DNA of 62,999 nucleotides from Pseudomonas sp. AFG_SD02_1510_Pfu_092 (GTDB lineage Bacteria > Pseudomonadota > Gammaproteobacteria > Pseudomonadales > Pseudomonadaceae): NCBI RefSeq assembly GCF_003331055.1, contig NZ_PUQD01000030.1, positions 1 through 62,999 of the forward strand, written 5' to 3'. Under the pieces are notes generated by a model. That model saw nothing but the letters and a program-made list of their open reading frames with translations. It was not told the DNA's origin and ran no database searches. A program made the position numbers and the translations under genes. Of this stretch, positions 8,056 through 18,640 are shown in pieces (position 1 is the stretch's first letter; every line of letters starts with the position of its first letter).

Positions 8056-9210
8056 ATGCCCAACTTGCCACTCTACTTCGACTACGCCGCCACCACCCCT
8101 GTCGACGACCGGGTCATCGAAACCATGCTCACGTGCCTCGGCAACCAGGCCAACTTCGGCAACCCGGCGTCCACTGGCCACGCCTTCGGCCAAGCCGCCC
8201 GCCAGGCCGTGGAGCAGGCCCGTCAGCAAGTGGCGGAGCGCGTCGGCACGCAAGCCGATGCACTGGTCTGGACGTCTGGCGCCACCGAGTCCAACAACCT
8301 GGCACTCAAGGGCATTGCCCAAGGCATCGGCCAACCCGGGCACCTGATCACCAGCCAGCTGGAACACAAGGCCGTGCTCGACACCGTGGCCGAGCTGGAG
8401 CGCCAGGGCTGGGCCGTTACCCGCCTGGCGCCGGATGCCGCCGGCCTGATCCAGCCTGCTGCGGTACATGCGGCGTTGCGCGCCGATACCCGCCTGGTAT
8501 CGCTGATGGCGGTGAACAACGAACTGGGTACGGTCACTGACTTTGCCACGATTGGTGAACAGGTGCGCGCCCACGGTGCCCTGCTGCACGTGGATGCGGC
8601 GCAGGCGGTGGGCAAGCTGGCCATCGACCTGGGCGTGATGGCCGTGGACCTGATGTCGTTCTCGGCGCACAAGGTGTATGGGCCCAAGGGCATCGGCGCG
8701 CTCTACGTCGGGCCGCGCGCACGCACCCTGATGCGCGCGCAGATGCACGGCGGTGGCCACGAGCAGGGCCTGCGTTCCGGTACCCTGGCAACCCACCAGA
8801 TCGTCGGCATGGGCAGCGCCTTCGCCTTGGCCGGCCAGCCCGGCGACAGCGAGTACCTACGCCTGGCGCAGCTGGCCAAGCGCCTGCGCGAAGGCCTGCT
8901 GGGCTTGCCCGGCGTCACCCTCAACGGCTGCGCCAGCCAACGCATTCCCCATACGCTGAACCTGTGCATCGACAGCAAGGGCTTCAACAGCGCAGCGCTG
9001 GCCAGCGAGCTGGCGTTGTCGACCACCTCGGCCTGCAACTCGGCCAGCAATGCGGCCTCGCATGTGCTGCTGGCACTGGGGCTGGATGAATTGCAGGCCC
9101 GCAACAGCGTGCGCCTGAGCCTCGGGCGCTTCAGCACCGAGGCGCAAGTGGACAAGGCGCTCGCGGTGTTCGCCCGGGTGCTGACAGCGGCGTCGGCAGC
9201 ACTGTGGTAA
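8056..9210 (+). CDS. Cysteine desulfurase / class V aminotransferase (NifS/IscS-like)
   Basis: The 384-residue product begins LYFDYAATTPVDDRV, the typical NifS/IscS opening. It contains WTSGATESNN, the pyridoxal-phosphate aspartate region LLHVDAAQAVGK, the lysine motif SAHKVYGPKGIGALYV, an RSGT segment, and a catalytic-loop cysteine in TTSACNSASNAASHVL. It should release sulfur from cysteine to a persulfide. No iscU, sufE, tusA or thiI lies beside it, so the acceptor is unknown. The ATG at 8056 fits the family start; an in-frame ATG at 8035 is possible. It sits next to the convergent RES toxin gene. Confidence 0.9.
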   Translation: MPNLPLYFDYAATTPVDDRVIETMLTCLGNQANFGNPASTGHAFGQAARQAVEQARQQVAERVGTQADALVWTSGATESNNLALKGIAQGIGQPGHLITSQLEHKAVLDTVAELERQGWAVTRLAPDAAGLIQPAAVHAALRADTRLVSLMAVNNELGTVTDFATIGEQVRAHGALLHVDAAQAVGKLAIDLGVMAVDLMSFSAHKVYGPKGIGALYVGPRARTLMRAQMHGGGHEQGLRSGTLATHQIVGMGSAFALAGQPGDSEYLRLAQLAKRLREGLLGLPGVTLNGCASQRIPHTLNLCIDSKGFNSAALASELALSTTSACNSASNAASHVLLALGLDELQARNSVRLSLGRFSTEAQVDKALAVFARVLTAASAALW

Positions 9211-9217
9211 GCGTGCG

Positions 9218-9655
9218 CTAGAACAAGCGGCTGTCGGGGGTGAAGTCCTCGACCTGGAGTTTGGCGCTCTGTGCCTGCGGGTGGCGCGGGTTGAACAGGT
9301 AATTGGTGGTGCTGGGCATGATCGCGCTCGGCACCGGCAGCAGCAGTGCCGAACACTCATCCAGGAAGCGGTTGCCCAGGCCTCGGGTGAGCTCGGGCTG
9401 GGTGGACCAGCCGGGCTGCATTAGCGGCAGTTGCGCTTGCGATACCGTGTCGGGCAACTCGATGCGCAGCAAGCGCATGGTGGTAGGGAAATCTTCCGGG
9501 TCGATTTCCAGGTGCACCAGCACCTCGAGCATCGCCCCGGGTGGGCTGGTGGCGGTATACACCACCGGCCGGCCCGCCTGGTGCCAGCGGCCGCTGACGC
9601 GCAGGCCGCCGGTGCCGCTCAGGTCTGCATAGGCGCTGATACGCCACAGAATCAC
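9218..9655 (-). CDS. RES-domain toxin (NAD+-degrading toxin of a RES-Xre module)
   Basis: The 145-residue protein carries the RES fold signature: LWRIS near the N-terminus, GLRVSGRWHQAGRPVVYTA, then LEVLVHLE, and a late NYLFNPRHP. RES toxins of this class deplete cellular NAD+. Translation begins at a GTG at 9655 that overlaps the antitoxin stop codon by 4 bases (GTGA), so the two are translationally coupled, antitoxin first. The arrangement and sizes match known RES-Xre (ParST/MbcTA-like) type II systems. Confidence 0.93.
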   Translation of the reverse strand: MILWRISAYADLSGTGGLRVSGRWHQAGRPVVYTATSPPGAMLEVLVHLEIDPEDFPTTMRLLRIELPDTVSQAQLPLMQPGWSTQPELTRGLGNRFLDECSALLLPVPSAIMPSTTNYLFNPRHPQAQSAKLQVEDFTPDSRLF

Positions 9656-10101
9656 AGGCCGAAGCCCTCGGCGATCTGCAGCAGCATCTCTTCGACCTGG
9701 GTGGTGCCTTGCTGGGTGGTGAGCATCTGCATCGGCGTCAGCCCGGAGAACCGCTCCTTGGGCTTGGACAGCCAGCGCTTGGCCTTGCCCGCTTCGCCGA
9801 ACACGGCTTCGGCCATGGCGGTGATATGGGCCGAGCGGAACAGCCGGTCGCTTTCTTCGACGGTCAATGGCTGGTCACGCTCGATGCGGGTTTTCAGGGT
9901 CCGCAGGGGGATGATCTGGTCGCGTTCCACGGGTGTGAACACCCCGCGTTCAGTCAGCTTCACCAGCCAGGTGGCGGCAAAACCATGGGTGATACGCGTA
10001 TGGATTTCAAAGTCACTGGCGAGTTCGGGGATTTCCAGCAGCGCCTGCAGGCGCGCGCGGTACTCGTGGTAACCGTTGTCACGTAGCACTTCGGCAAGCA
10101 T
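9652..10101 (-). CDS. Xre/MbcA/ParS-type antitoxin of the RES-Xre module
   Basis: This 149-residue protein has an N-terminal helical HTH-like region followed by a C-terminal toxin-binding domain with the DUF2384 pattern (AEAVFGEAGKAKRWLSKPKERFSGLTPMQML). The ATG at 10101 has a perfect AAGGAG six bases upstream and is preferred over the ATG at 10131. As the first gene of the pair it neutralises the RES protein and usually represses the promoter. The upstream sequence (about 10110-10160) contains a GCCGA/CGGTATATGCCGAA-type repeat that could be its operator (inference). Confidence 0.92.
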   Translation of the reverse strand: MLAEVLRDNGYHEYRARLQALLEIPELASDFEIHTRITHGFAATWLVKLTERGVFTPVERDQIIPLRTLKTRIERDQPLTVEESDRLFRSAHITAMAEAVFGEAGKAKRWLSKPKERFSGLTPMQMLTTQQGTTQVEEMLLQIAEGFGL

Positions 10102-10191
10102 GGCAGGCTCCTTTTCGGCGTTTGCCGACAAGTATGCGGTATATGCCGAATTTTTGCCAATACGAGGGGCCGCAGAGCAGCCCCTGCCCCC

Positions 10192-10845
10192 TCACAGGAA
10201 GGTAAATACCTGCGCAGCCGGCAACCGCGATTTGTTCAGCCCGGCATTGAAGTCGGTCTCGCTGCGATAACCCAGGCTGAGAATGACCACGCTGGTGAAG
10301 CCGCGCTCGCGCAAGCCCAGTTCGGCATCCAGCACCTTGCTGTCGAAGCCCTCGATCGGCGTGGCATCCAGGCCATGGGCCGCCGCGCCGAGCAAGGCGG
10401 TGCCCAAGGCCAGATAGGTCTGCTTTTCCATCCAGTGCTGCACGTCCTTCTGGTCAAAACGGTGCAGGTCGACGTAGTGCCGGCGGCTCTGATTCTGCCC
10501 GGCACGTGCCTGATCATCGCGGAAGCGGCCATCGGCGGCTTCCTGCTCGAGCACGGCGTTCAGGTGTGCTTCGCTCATCTCGGTGCGGGTACAGAACACG
10601 ATGACGTGCGAGGCATCGAGGATCTTCGGCGTGTTGTAGGCATAGCCCTCTGCAGTGCTCTTGGCCAGACGGGCCTTGCCTTCGGCACTGTCGGCGACGA
10701 TGAAGTGCCACGGCTGCGAGTTGACCGAAGACGGGCTGTGGCGCAGTTGTTCGAGCAGGGCGTCGACAGTGGCCTGGGGAATACGGCGCGAGGCATCGTA
10801 GGCTTTGGTGGTGTAACGGCGCTTGGCTATCGAGACGGTATCCAT
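10192..10845 (-). CDS. nfsB: Oxygen-insensitive NAD(P)H nitroreductase, NfsB-like
   Basis: The 217-residue flavoprotein shows the NfsB pattern: FMN-binding AKRRYTTKAYD near the N-terminus, SSVNSQPWHF, a WMEKQTYLALGTALLGAAAHGLDATPIEGF segment, and a final VFTFL-type C-terminus. It should reduce nitroaromatics, quinones or pteridines with NAD(P)H in the cytoplasm. The ATG at 10845 starts MDTVSIAKRRY and fits the family length; upstream in-frame codons do not. It is divergent from a LysR regulator 104 bases away, which is the likely controller. Confidence 0.92.
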   Translation of the reverse strand: MDTVSIAKRRYTTKAYDASRRIPQATVDALLEQLRHSPSSVNSQPWHFIVADSAEGKARLAKSTAEGYAYNTPKILDASHVIVFCTRTEMSEAHLNAVLEQEAADGRFRDDQARAGQNQSRRHYVDLHRFDQKDVQHWMEKQTYLALGTALLGAAAHGLDATPIEGFDSKVLDAELGLRERGFTSVVILSLGYRSETDFNAGLNKSRLPAAQVFTFL

Positions 10846-10949
10846 TGCAACAACTCCGGCATGAACGAGGGATTTGCCGGGCATCTTATCTTTCCCGCAG
10901 AAAAGAAAAACCGGCACAATGCAGCAACACTTTCATCCCTGGAGTGAAA

Positions 10950-11864
10950 ATGCTGCGCATCGCCGACCTCGAACTGTTCGTCCGCAGCAGCGTACTGGGC
11001 AGTTTTACCGCCGCCGCCCACGAGGCCCAACTGCTGCCGGGCCAGGTGGCTGCGGCAATCAAACGCCTGGAGCGCGACCTCGATGTGCGCCTGTTCGCCC
11101 GCACCACCCGCAGCCTGCGCCTGACCGCCGAAGGCGAGCTGTACCTGCCGACCGCGCTGAACGTGCTGGAGAGCCTGCGCCAGGGCCGCGAAGACCTGCA
11201 CGGCAACCCCGCCACCCTGCGTGGCACCCTGCAGGTATCGGCGCCTTCCGACCTGGGCCGCAACATGCTGCTGCCGTGGCTGAGCGGGTTTCGCCGGGAA
11301 CATCCGGCGCTGCACCTGCGCTTTCTGTTGTCCGACCAGATCGCCGACCTCAACCGTGACCCGGTGGATGTCGCCATCCGCTATGGCCTGAATCAGGACG
11401 CCAATTACATTGCCTTGCCGCTGGCCGACTGGAACCGCCGGGTGCTGGTCGCCGCGCCGGATTACCTGGCCCGCCACGGCCACCCGCTCACACCCGACGC
11501 CCTGCAGCAGCACGCCTGCCTGCTGTACATGCAGCACAACAGGGTCTACGACAAGTGGCGGGTGGGCAACCGTACCGTGCAAGTGCGCGGGCCGGTGGTC
11601 AGCGACGATGCCGATGTGATCCGCCGCCTGGCCTTGCAGGGCGAAGGCATCGTCTACAAGTCGTGGCTGGACGTCAGCGCCAACATCGCCGCCGGCGAGC
11701 TGGAAATCATCCTGCCCGAGTACCCGGGTGAGCCCACCCCGGTGACCCTGGTGTGCCCGCACCGCAAGCAGCTCACGCCCGCTGTGGCGCAGTTGCACCT
11801 GTGGTTGCGCGAACGCTTCGAGGCCTTGCGCTGCCGGGCGCTGAGGACTGTGGTACTGGCTTGA
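10950..11864 (+). CDS. LysR-family regulator, probably of nfsB
   Basis: The 304-residue protein has the LysR winged helix at residues 1-62 (LELFVRSSVLGSFTAAAHEA, RLFARTTRSLRLTAEGE) and an effector domain of the CrgA/PA0477-like group. It starts at the ATG at 10950; a longer open frame reaches back into nfsB and is not credible. Its divergent position relative to nfsB suggests control by an electrophile or quinone-like inducer (inference). Confidence 0.9.
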   Translation: MLRIADLELFVRSSVLGSFTAAAHEAQLLPGQVAAAIKRLERDLDVRLFARTTRSLRLTAEGELYLPTALNVLESLRQGREDLHGNPATLRGTLQVSAPSDLGRNMLLPWLSGFRREHPALHLRFLLSDQIADLNRDPVDVAIRYGLNQDANYIALPLADWNRRVLVAAPDYLARHGHPLTPDALQQHACLLYMQHNRVYDKWRVGNRTVQVRGPVVSDDADVIRRLALQGEGIVYKSWLDVSANIAAGELEIILPEYPGEPTPVTLVCPHRKQLTPAVAQLHLWLRERFEALRCRALRTVVLA

Positions 11865-11881
11865 GGGCTCTGCCGTCAGTA

Positions 11882-11968
11882 CCGGCCTCTTCGCGGGCAT
11901 GCCCGCTCCCACAGGTACTGAGTGGTTTCGCAACCTGTGGGCGCGGGCGCGCCCGCGAAGAGGCCCGC
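11882..11968. repeat. Head-to-head REP pair between convergent genes
   Basis: Two REP palindromes, CTTCGCGGGCATGCCCGCTC and a reversed GGGCGCGCCCGCGAAGAGG, face each other between the LysR stop (11864) and the sotB stop (11977). They can form a large stem-loop and are well placed to terminate both transcripts. Confidence 0.8.
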
Positions 11969-11976
11969 GCGGGCAT

Positions 11977-14413
<2,437 letters not shown>

Positions 14414-14596
14414 GCAAAAACCTCGCAGTGAAGTGAAACGATTCAGGCGACGCATTCTGCGCGCCGCTCGGCGCCTCGCCCACGGCTGATTCTCCGGTAT
14501 GCTTGCCTGATTCTCCGAACCTGCCTGGCGACAGCTGGCGCCGTACCTTCAATCTGCGATGATCAGGCTGTCTGATCCTCTGCCCCTGGTTCAATC

Positions 14597-15502
14597 ATGC
14601 AACTGACCCGTCATGTCGACGCCAATGCGCCGCTCTGCACCCTGATTCGCAGCCTCGCCACGCACCCGGGCTTCGCGCCCACCCACCTGCCGCAGGTGCA
14701 GGTGCTGAGCTGGGATCATTACGTGGCCAGCAGCCCGCAGATCTACGAGCCCAGCCTGATGATCCTGGCCCAGGGCAGCAAGCTGGCGCGCCTGGGCCCG
14801 CGAACCCTGGAATACGGCGCCGGGCATTACTTGGTGCAGGCCTTGTCGGTGCCGTTCATGTGCGAAACCTTCGCCACCGCCGAAGTGCCGCTGCTGGGTG
14901 TGGCCGTGGACATCGACCGCGGCGTGCTGGGCGAACTGGTGCAAAGCATGGACCTGGCGCCAGACCCCGCCGTGCAGGTGCAAACCCCGCAGTCGATGAC
15001 GTCGGCGGCACTCGATGCGCCGATGCGCGAAAGCGTGGAACGGCTGCTGCGCTGCCTGCAGGACCCGATGGATGCCAAGGTGCTGGGCCCGGCGCGGGTA
15101 CGCGAGGTGCTGTATACCGCCCTGCGTGGCCCACAGGCCGGCGTATTGCGGGCACTGGTGGAGCAGCAAGGGCACTTCGCCCGGATCGGCGCCGCCCTCG
15201 CCCACCTGCGCGCGCATTACACCGAGCCGCTGAGCGTGGAGGCGCTGGCGGCGCGCGCCAACATGAGCGTTTCGACCTTCCATGAGCATTTCAAGCGCTG
15301 CACCGACATGGCGCCGATGCAGTACCTCAAGCGCCTGCGCTTGCTCAAGGCCCAGCAGATGCTGATCGGTGAAGGCCTGGGGGTGGCGCAGACTGCGCAC
15401 CGGGTGGGCTACCAGAGCACCTCGCAGTTCAGCCGCGAATACAAGCGCCAGTTCGACCGCAGCCCCGGGGAAGAGCTGGCGTATCAGAACTTGCCGGCGT
15501 AA
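14597..15502 (+). CDS. AraC-family regulator with AraC_N cupin domain
   Basis: The 301-residue protein has an N-terminal AraC_N-type domain (PSLMILAQGSKLARLGPRTLEYGAGHYLVQALSVPF spans the family signature) and a C-terminal double HTH (SVEALAARANMSVSTFHEHF, QMLIGEGLGVAQTAHRVGYQ). It is divergent from the YahK-type dehydrogenase with 183 bases between starts, a common pairing in Pseudomonas. Confidence 0.92.
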   Translation: MQLTRHVDANAPLCTLIRSLATHPGFAPTHLPQVQVLSWDHYVASSPQIYEPSLMILAQGSKLARLGPRTLEYGAGHYLVQALSVPFMCETFATAEVPLLGVAVDIDRGVLGELVQSMDLAPDPAVQVQTPQSMTSAALDAPMRESVERLLRCLQDPMDAKVLGPARVREVLYTALRGPQAGVLRALVEQQGHFARIGAALAHLRAHYTEPLSVEALAARANMSVSTFHEHFKRCTDMAPMQYLKRLRLLKAQQMLIGEGLGVAQTAHRVGYQSTSQFSREYKRQFDRSPGEELAYQNLPA

Positions 15503-15519
15503 ACGCCGCAGCGGCCTCA

Positions 15520-15720
15520 TCGCCGGCAAGCCGGCTCCCACACCGACCGCGGCGTCCTTCCAATTTGAACAGGACACTTGGCTACCACAGGTACGGCACC
15601 AAGCTCGAAGCCGATGCGGTCGGCGTGGGAGCAACTGTCTTACTCAATTTCTAAAGGCTGGCGCGATCCCTGTGGGCGCTGGCTTGCCGGCGATGGGCTG
15701 CAAGGCAGCCCCGGCGGCCT
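15520..15720. repeat. REP-type palindromes with a dispersed ~45-bp element between convergent genes
   Basis: The space between the AraC and TetR stop codons holds CGCCGGCAAGCCGGCTCCCAC at its left, GTGGGCGCTGGCTTGCCGGCG and GCTGCAAGGCAGCC at its right, and between them (15627-15671) a block reading GGAGCAACTGTCTT .. TCAATTTCTAAAGGCTGGCG. That block recurs inverted at 43155-43196 and, more diverged, at 54680-54720, each time joined to a REP. No gene is seen. Confidence 0.8.
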
Positions 15721-15727
15721 TGAAGGG

Positions 15728-16330
15728 TCATTGCCGCTCGACCATCGCCATTATCGCCGCCTGCAATTCATCCTTGGCCTGCCCGGCCGCCAGCTCCCCC
15801 GCCGCAGCCGCCTGGGACAAGGCATCCGCCGCCCCGACCAGCAGGCGCATGCCGGCAATACCCACATCACCGCTGGGCGAAAACGCCGCCAGCGCCTCGC
15901 GGCACTTGTCCAGGAACGGCTGCTCGAACGCCCGCTTCAGCGCTTCCATTTCCGGCGACCCGGCCAATGCCGCCGACACCCCGGGTATCTCCCGCCCCTG
16001 GCTCAGCACGCAATCCACATACGCTTCGGCAATGACCCCGGCGCGGCTGGCGAGGCTGGCGTCACACCGCACCAGCGCCTGCTCGAGCATCTGCGACTGG
16101 CGTGCGTCGTATTCCTGATAAAGCGCCACCAGCAACCCGGTGCGGGTCTCGAAATGGTCATAGACCACCGGCTTGGTTACCCCTGCCTGCTCGGCCAGGC
16201 GGCCCAGGCTCAGGGCATCGGTGCCTTCCTCCCGCACCAGCTGCCAGGCCACATCGAGCAACTGCCGACGGCGTTCGTCGCGGCTCAGGCGTTTGCGCGG
16301 GGGGGCTTGCTCAAGTTCATCGCTTGACAT
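15728..16330 (-). CDS. TetR-family repressor
   Basis: The 200-residue protein has a TetR HTH at residues ~13-60 (RRRQLLDVAWQLVREEGTD, LAEQAGVTKPVVYDHFETR) and a C-terminal ligand domain. It is divergent from the NAD(P)H oxidoreductase at 16436, with 105 bases between the start codons that contain repeated operator-like motifs. It most likely represses that gene and itself. Confidence 0.93.
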   Translation of the reverse strand: MSSDELEQAPPRKRLSRDERRRQLLDVAWQLVREEGTDALSLGRLAEQAGVTKPVVYDHFETRTGLLVALYQEYDARQSQMLEQALVRCDASLASRAGVIAEAYVDCVLSQGREIPGVSAALAGSPEMEALKRAFEQPFLDKCREALAAFSPSGDVGIAGMRLLVGAADALSQAAAAGELAAGQAKDELQAAIMAMVERQ

Positions 16331-16342
16331 CGATTACCTACC

Positions 16343-16380
16343 AAAAGTAACTTACTAAACGTAACCTACTAAACGTAACT
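16343..16380. promoter_or_regulatory. Iterated TetR operator candidate
   Basis: The TetR/oxidoreductase intergenic region contains three closely spaced copies of a TACTAAACGTAAC-like word (AAAAGTAAC, TTACTAAACGTAAC, CTACTAAACGTAAC), with a spacing of about 14 bases. The overlapping GTAACTTAC is palindromic. Such iteration suggests cooperative binding of more than one TetR dimer. Confidence 0.6.
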
Positions 16381-16435
16381 TTCCGCGAGTATATAGCGCT
16401 CGGGGTAATCCCGCACCCCTCTCTGGAGACCCGCC

Positions 16436-17032
16436 ATGCACGCCTTGATCGTCGTCGGCCATCACGACCCACAATCCCTCACTCATGCCTTGGCCCGGCA
16501 AATCGCCGACGGCCTGGCCAGCACCGGCCACCGAAGCGAAATCGCCGACCTGGCCAGCGAAGGTTTCGACCCGCGTTTCGGCCTGGCCGATCATGCGGTG
16601 CACCGCCGGCAGGCAGGCCCGCCAGCGGATGTACTGAGGGAGCAGGCACGCCTGGAACGCGCCGATGCCGTGGTGCTGGTCTACCCCATCTATTGGTGGT
16701 CGCTGCCGGCCCTGCTCAAAGGCTGGGTCGAGCGGGTGTTCAGCAACGGCTGGGCGTTCGACTATGACGGCGCCAGCATCGTCAAGAAGCTGCGCGGCAT
16801 GAAGGTACACCTGGTCGGCGTCGCCGGCGCCGACAGCGGCACCTTCGAACGGCATGGCTATGGCGAGGCGATGCGGGTGCAGATCGAGCACGGCATTTTC
16901 GACTACTGCGGCGCCGAAGTACTCAGCTCCACGCTGCTGGAAGATAGCGAAGGCGCGAACCCGGCAGCGCACCTGCGCACGGCGCGCACGCTGGGCGAGC
17001 GGCTGTTCGCCGGCTGCGAGGCGGCAGCCTGA
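16436..17032 (+). CDS. NAD(P)H:quinone oxidoreductase, flavodoxin-like fold
   Basis: The 198-residue protein has the flavodoxin_2 fold: MHALIVVGHHDPQSLTHAL at the start, LERADAVVLVYPIYWWSLPALLKGWVERVF (the NQO1/KefF-type flavin and membrane-contact region, split here by family), and GWAFDYDG. It should carry out two-electron reduction of quinones. A GGAGAC precedes the ATG. The divergent TetR gene probably controls it, suggesting induction by quinones or electrophiles (inference). Confidence 0.9.
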   Translation: MHALIVVGHHDPQSLTHALARQIADGLASTGHRSEIADLASEGFDPRFGLADHAVHRRQAGPPADVLREQARLERADAVVLVYPIYWWSLPALLKGWVERVFSNGWAFDYDGASIVKKLRGMKVHLVGVAGADSGTFERHGYGEAMRVQIEHGIFDYCGAEVLSSTLLEDSEGANPAAHLRTARTLGERLFAGCEAAA

Positions 17033-17033
17033 A

Positions 17034-17579
17034 TCAACTCGACAGCGGCCACTGCGCCAACGGCCAGTAGGCGCCCTTGCGCGACTCGTACAAGGTGAAA
17101 TGGCGCGCGGCAAGGTAGAAATCCGGCGCGCTGGCGGCCTCTGGCGGCTGGCCGCGATAGCCCCTGGCCAATGTCAGGTGCGGGCGATAGTCGCGCTCGG
17201 CCGCTTCCAGCCCCAACGGCAGCAGCGCCTGCTGCAGGCCGTACACCAGTTGCAACAGCCCCGCTGGCGTCTGCTGCGCTTCCAGTACCAGGGCGCTGGC
17301 GCGCTGCCATACCTGCAAGCGGTCCAGTACCAGCCGGGGTGGCGTGGTGGGCAGCGCCAACTGTTCGACCGCCGCGCAAATGGCAGGCACCTGGGCAGTG
17401 TCCACATCGCCGAGAAACAGCAATGTCACATGGAAGTTGGCGGCCGGTACCGGCTTGCCACTCCGCAGGTTCAGGCTGCGTCGCCACTGCGCCAGGGCGC
17501 GCCGCTGGGCATCGCTGACCGGCAAGGCGAAGAACAGCCGCTTGAATGGCGTTTCGATACGTCCATTAACAGGTGTCAT
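17034..17579 (-). CDS. thpR: RNA 2',3'-cyclic phosphodiesterase (2'-5' RNA ligase family)
   Basis: The 181-residue protein has the two HxTx motifs that define the 2H phosphoesterase superfamily, HVTLLFLG and HLTLARGY, about 80 residues apart, and the family's opening RLFFALPV. It hydrolyses 2',3'-cyclic phosphate RNA ends and can ligate tRNA halves in vitro. The ATG at 17579 has AAGGAG upstream. It is convergent with the oxidoreductase, with one base between stop codons. Confidence 0.93.
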   Translation of the reverse strand: MTPVNGRIETPFKRLFFALPVSDAQRRALAQWRRSLNLRSGKPVPAANFHVTLLFLGDVDTAQVPAICAAVEQLALPTTPPRLVLDRLQVWQRASALVLEAQQTPAGLLQLVYGLQQALLPLGLEAAERDYRPHLTLARGYRGQPPEAASAPDFYLAARHFTLYESRKGAYWPLAQWPLSS

Positions 17580-17695
17580 GTGCCGCTCCTTTGGGTGTGC
17601 AAACGCTTGCCAGTACCGGTGCAACTAGCAGTTCTACCAGTTTCGCGGGCAGGCCCCCTACCCTACGCTGGGGCTTCCACCTCAGTCACCCGGAT

Positions 17696-18493
17696 ATGGA
17701 TATGAAGCACCAGACCACACAAAACACCCAGTCGCCCATGCAAGCAACACTGTACTGGGGCGCGCGCGAGCAAGCGTTCAAAACTGATGAAGTAGTAACC
17801 CAAGTCAACTTTGGCAGTCGCTCATTTTTCGGCATTCAGTACACGGAGGGTTCTGATACCGCATTTAGCGCCATCACCCTGACAATTCCGGAACACCTTA
17901 TGGTTGAAGGCGCGACACTCACCATCGGCGCGGGCGAAAAAGCCGAAATCAGCGCCTATTTCAGCTCGACTTCGATTGGTCGTTCAGGCTGGGCAATCGG
18001 AGGTGAAATTCACATCTCCCAGATGGATGAAACTTCCAAGGCGTTCAGCGCAACGTTCCACTACACCATCGAACACACCATGGGCCACGTCGAAATCGCG
18101 AATGGTTCACTGTCCTTGTCCCTGGCCGACCACGCAAGGCGCAGCAGCGGCCTGGTTCAGGCTAAAGTCGATCCGTCGTTAGTCCCTTCACTGGGCAACC
18201 TCGATGCTCATACCATCGCATTCAAGGACCTTGAGGACGGGCGCATCCGGCTTCACGCTATCCAGCACGTGGGGCAAGATTCCCAGGGCATTCTTATGCT
18301 GTTCAACGAACAACATGCCCGCCTGTTCTACCTGGTCGACATCGGGGTCCATGACATGGTCGGTGGCAGCCTGGAGTATCAGTGGAACGCTCAGGAAAGG
18401 ACACTGACCGCCACATTCACTGATTATGTGGTTAGCTACCAAGGCAAGGAGCACCGCATCACAGATGGCAGCATCGAGGTGTCTCTGGCCTGA
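17696..18493 (+). CDS. Hypothetical protein, beta-rich, unrecognised
   Basis: I do not recognise a family. The frame gives ~265 residues from the ATG at 17696 (17702 is an alternative). There is no signal peptide or membrane segment; most of the chain alternates polar and hydrophobic residues, as in beta-sheet proteins, for example ITLTIPEHLMVEGATLTIG and HYTIEHTMGHVEIANGSLSL. Codon use is less GC-biased at third positions than in its neighbours, which hints at acquisition. The ribosome-binding site is weak. Nothing in its neighbours (thpR, lpxO) suggests a role. Confidence 0.7.
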   Translation: MDMKHQTTQNTQSPMQATLYWGAREQAFKTDEVVTQVNFGSRSFFGIQYTEGSDTAFSAITLTIPEHLMVEGATLTIGAGEKAEISAYFSSTSIGRSGWAIGGEIHISQMDETSKAFSATFHYTIEHTMGHVEIANGSLSLSLADHARRSSGLVQAKVDPSLVPSLGNLDAHTIAFKDLEDGRIRLHAIQHVGQDSQGILMLFNEQHARLFYLVDIGVHDMVGGSLEYQWNAQERTLTATFTDYVVSYQGKEHRITDGSIEVSLA

Positions 18494-18640
18494 TGCATCG
18501 CGATGCAGGCCTTGTACAGCGATAGTGCTCGTACCAAGGTCTGCCATCGTTGTGCAACTTTCTTCTATAAAGCATCGGCTCGATTGTTTATGCTGGCGGG
18601 CTTAGCCATCACGCATGGCCATTAGTTGACGTATCCGCCC

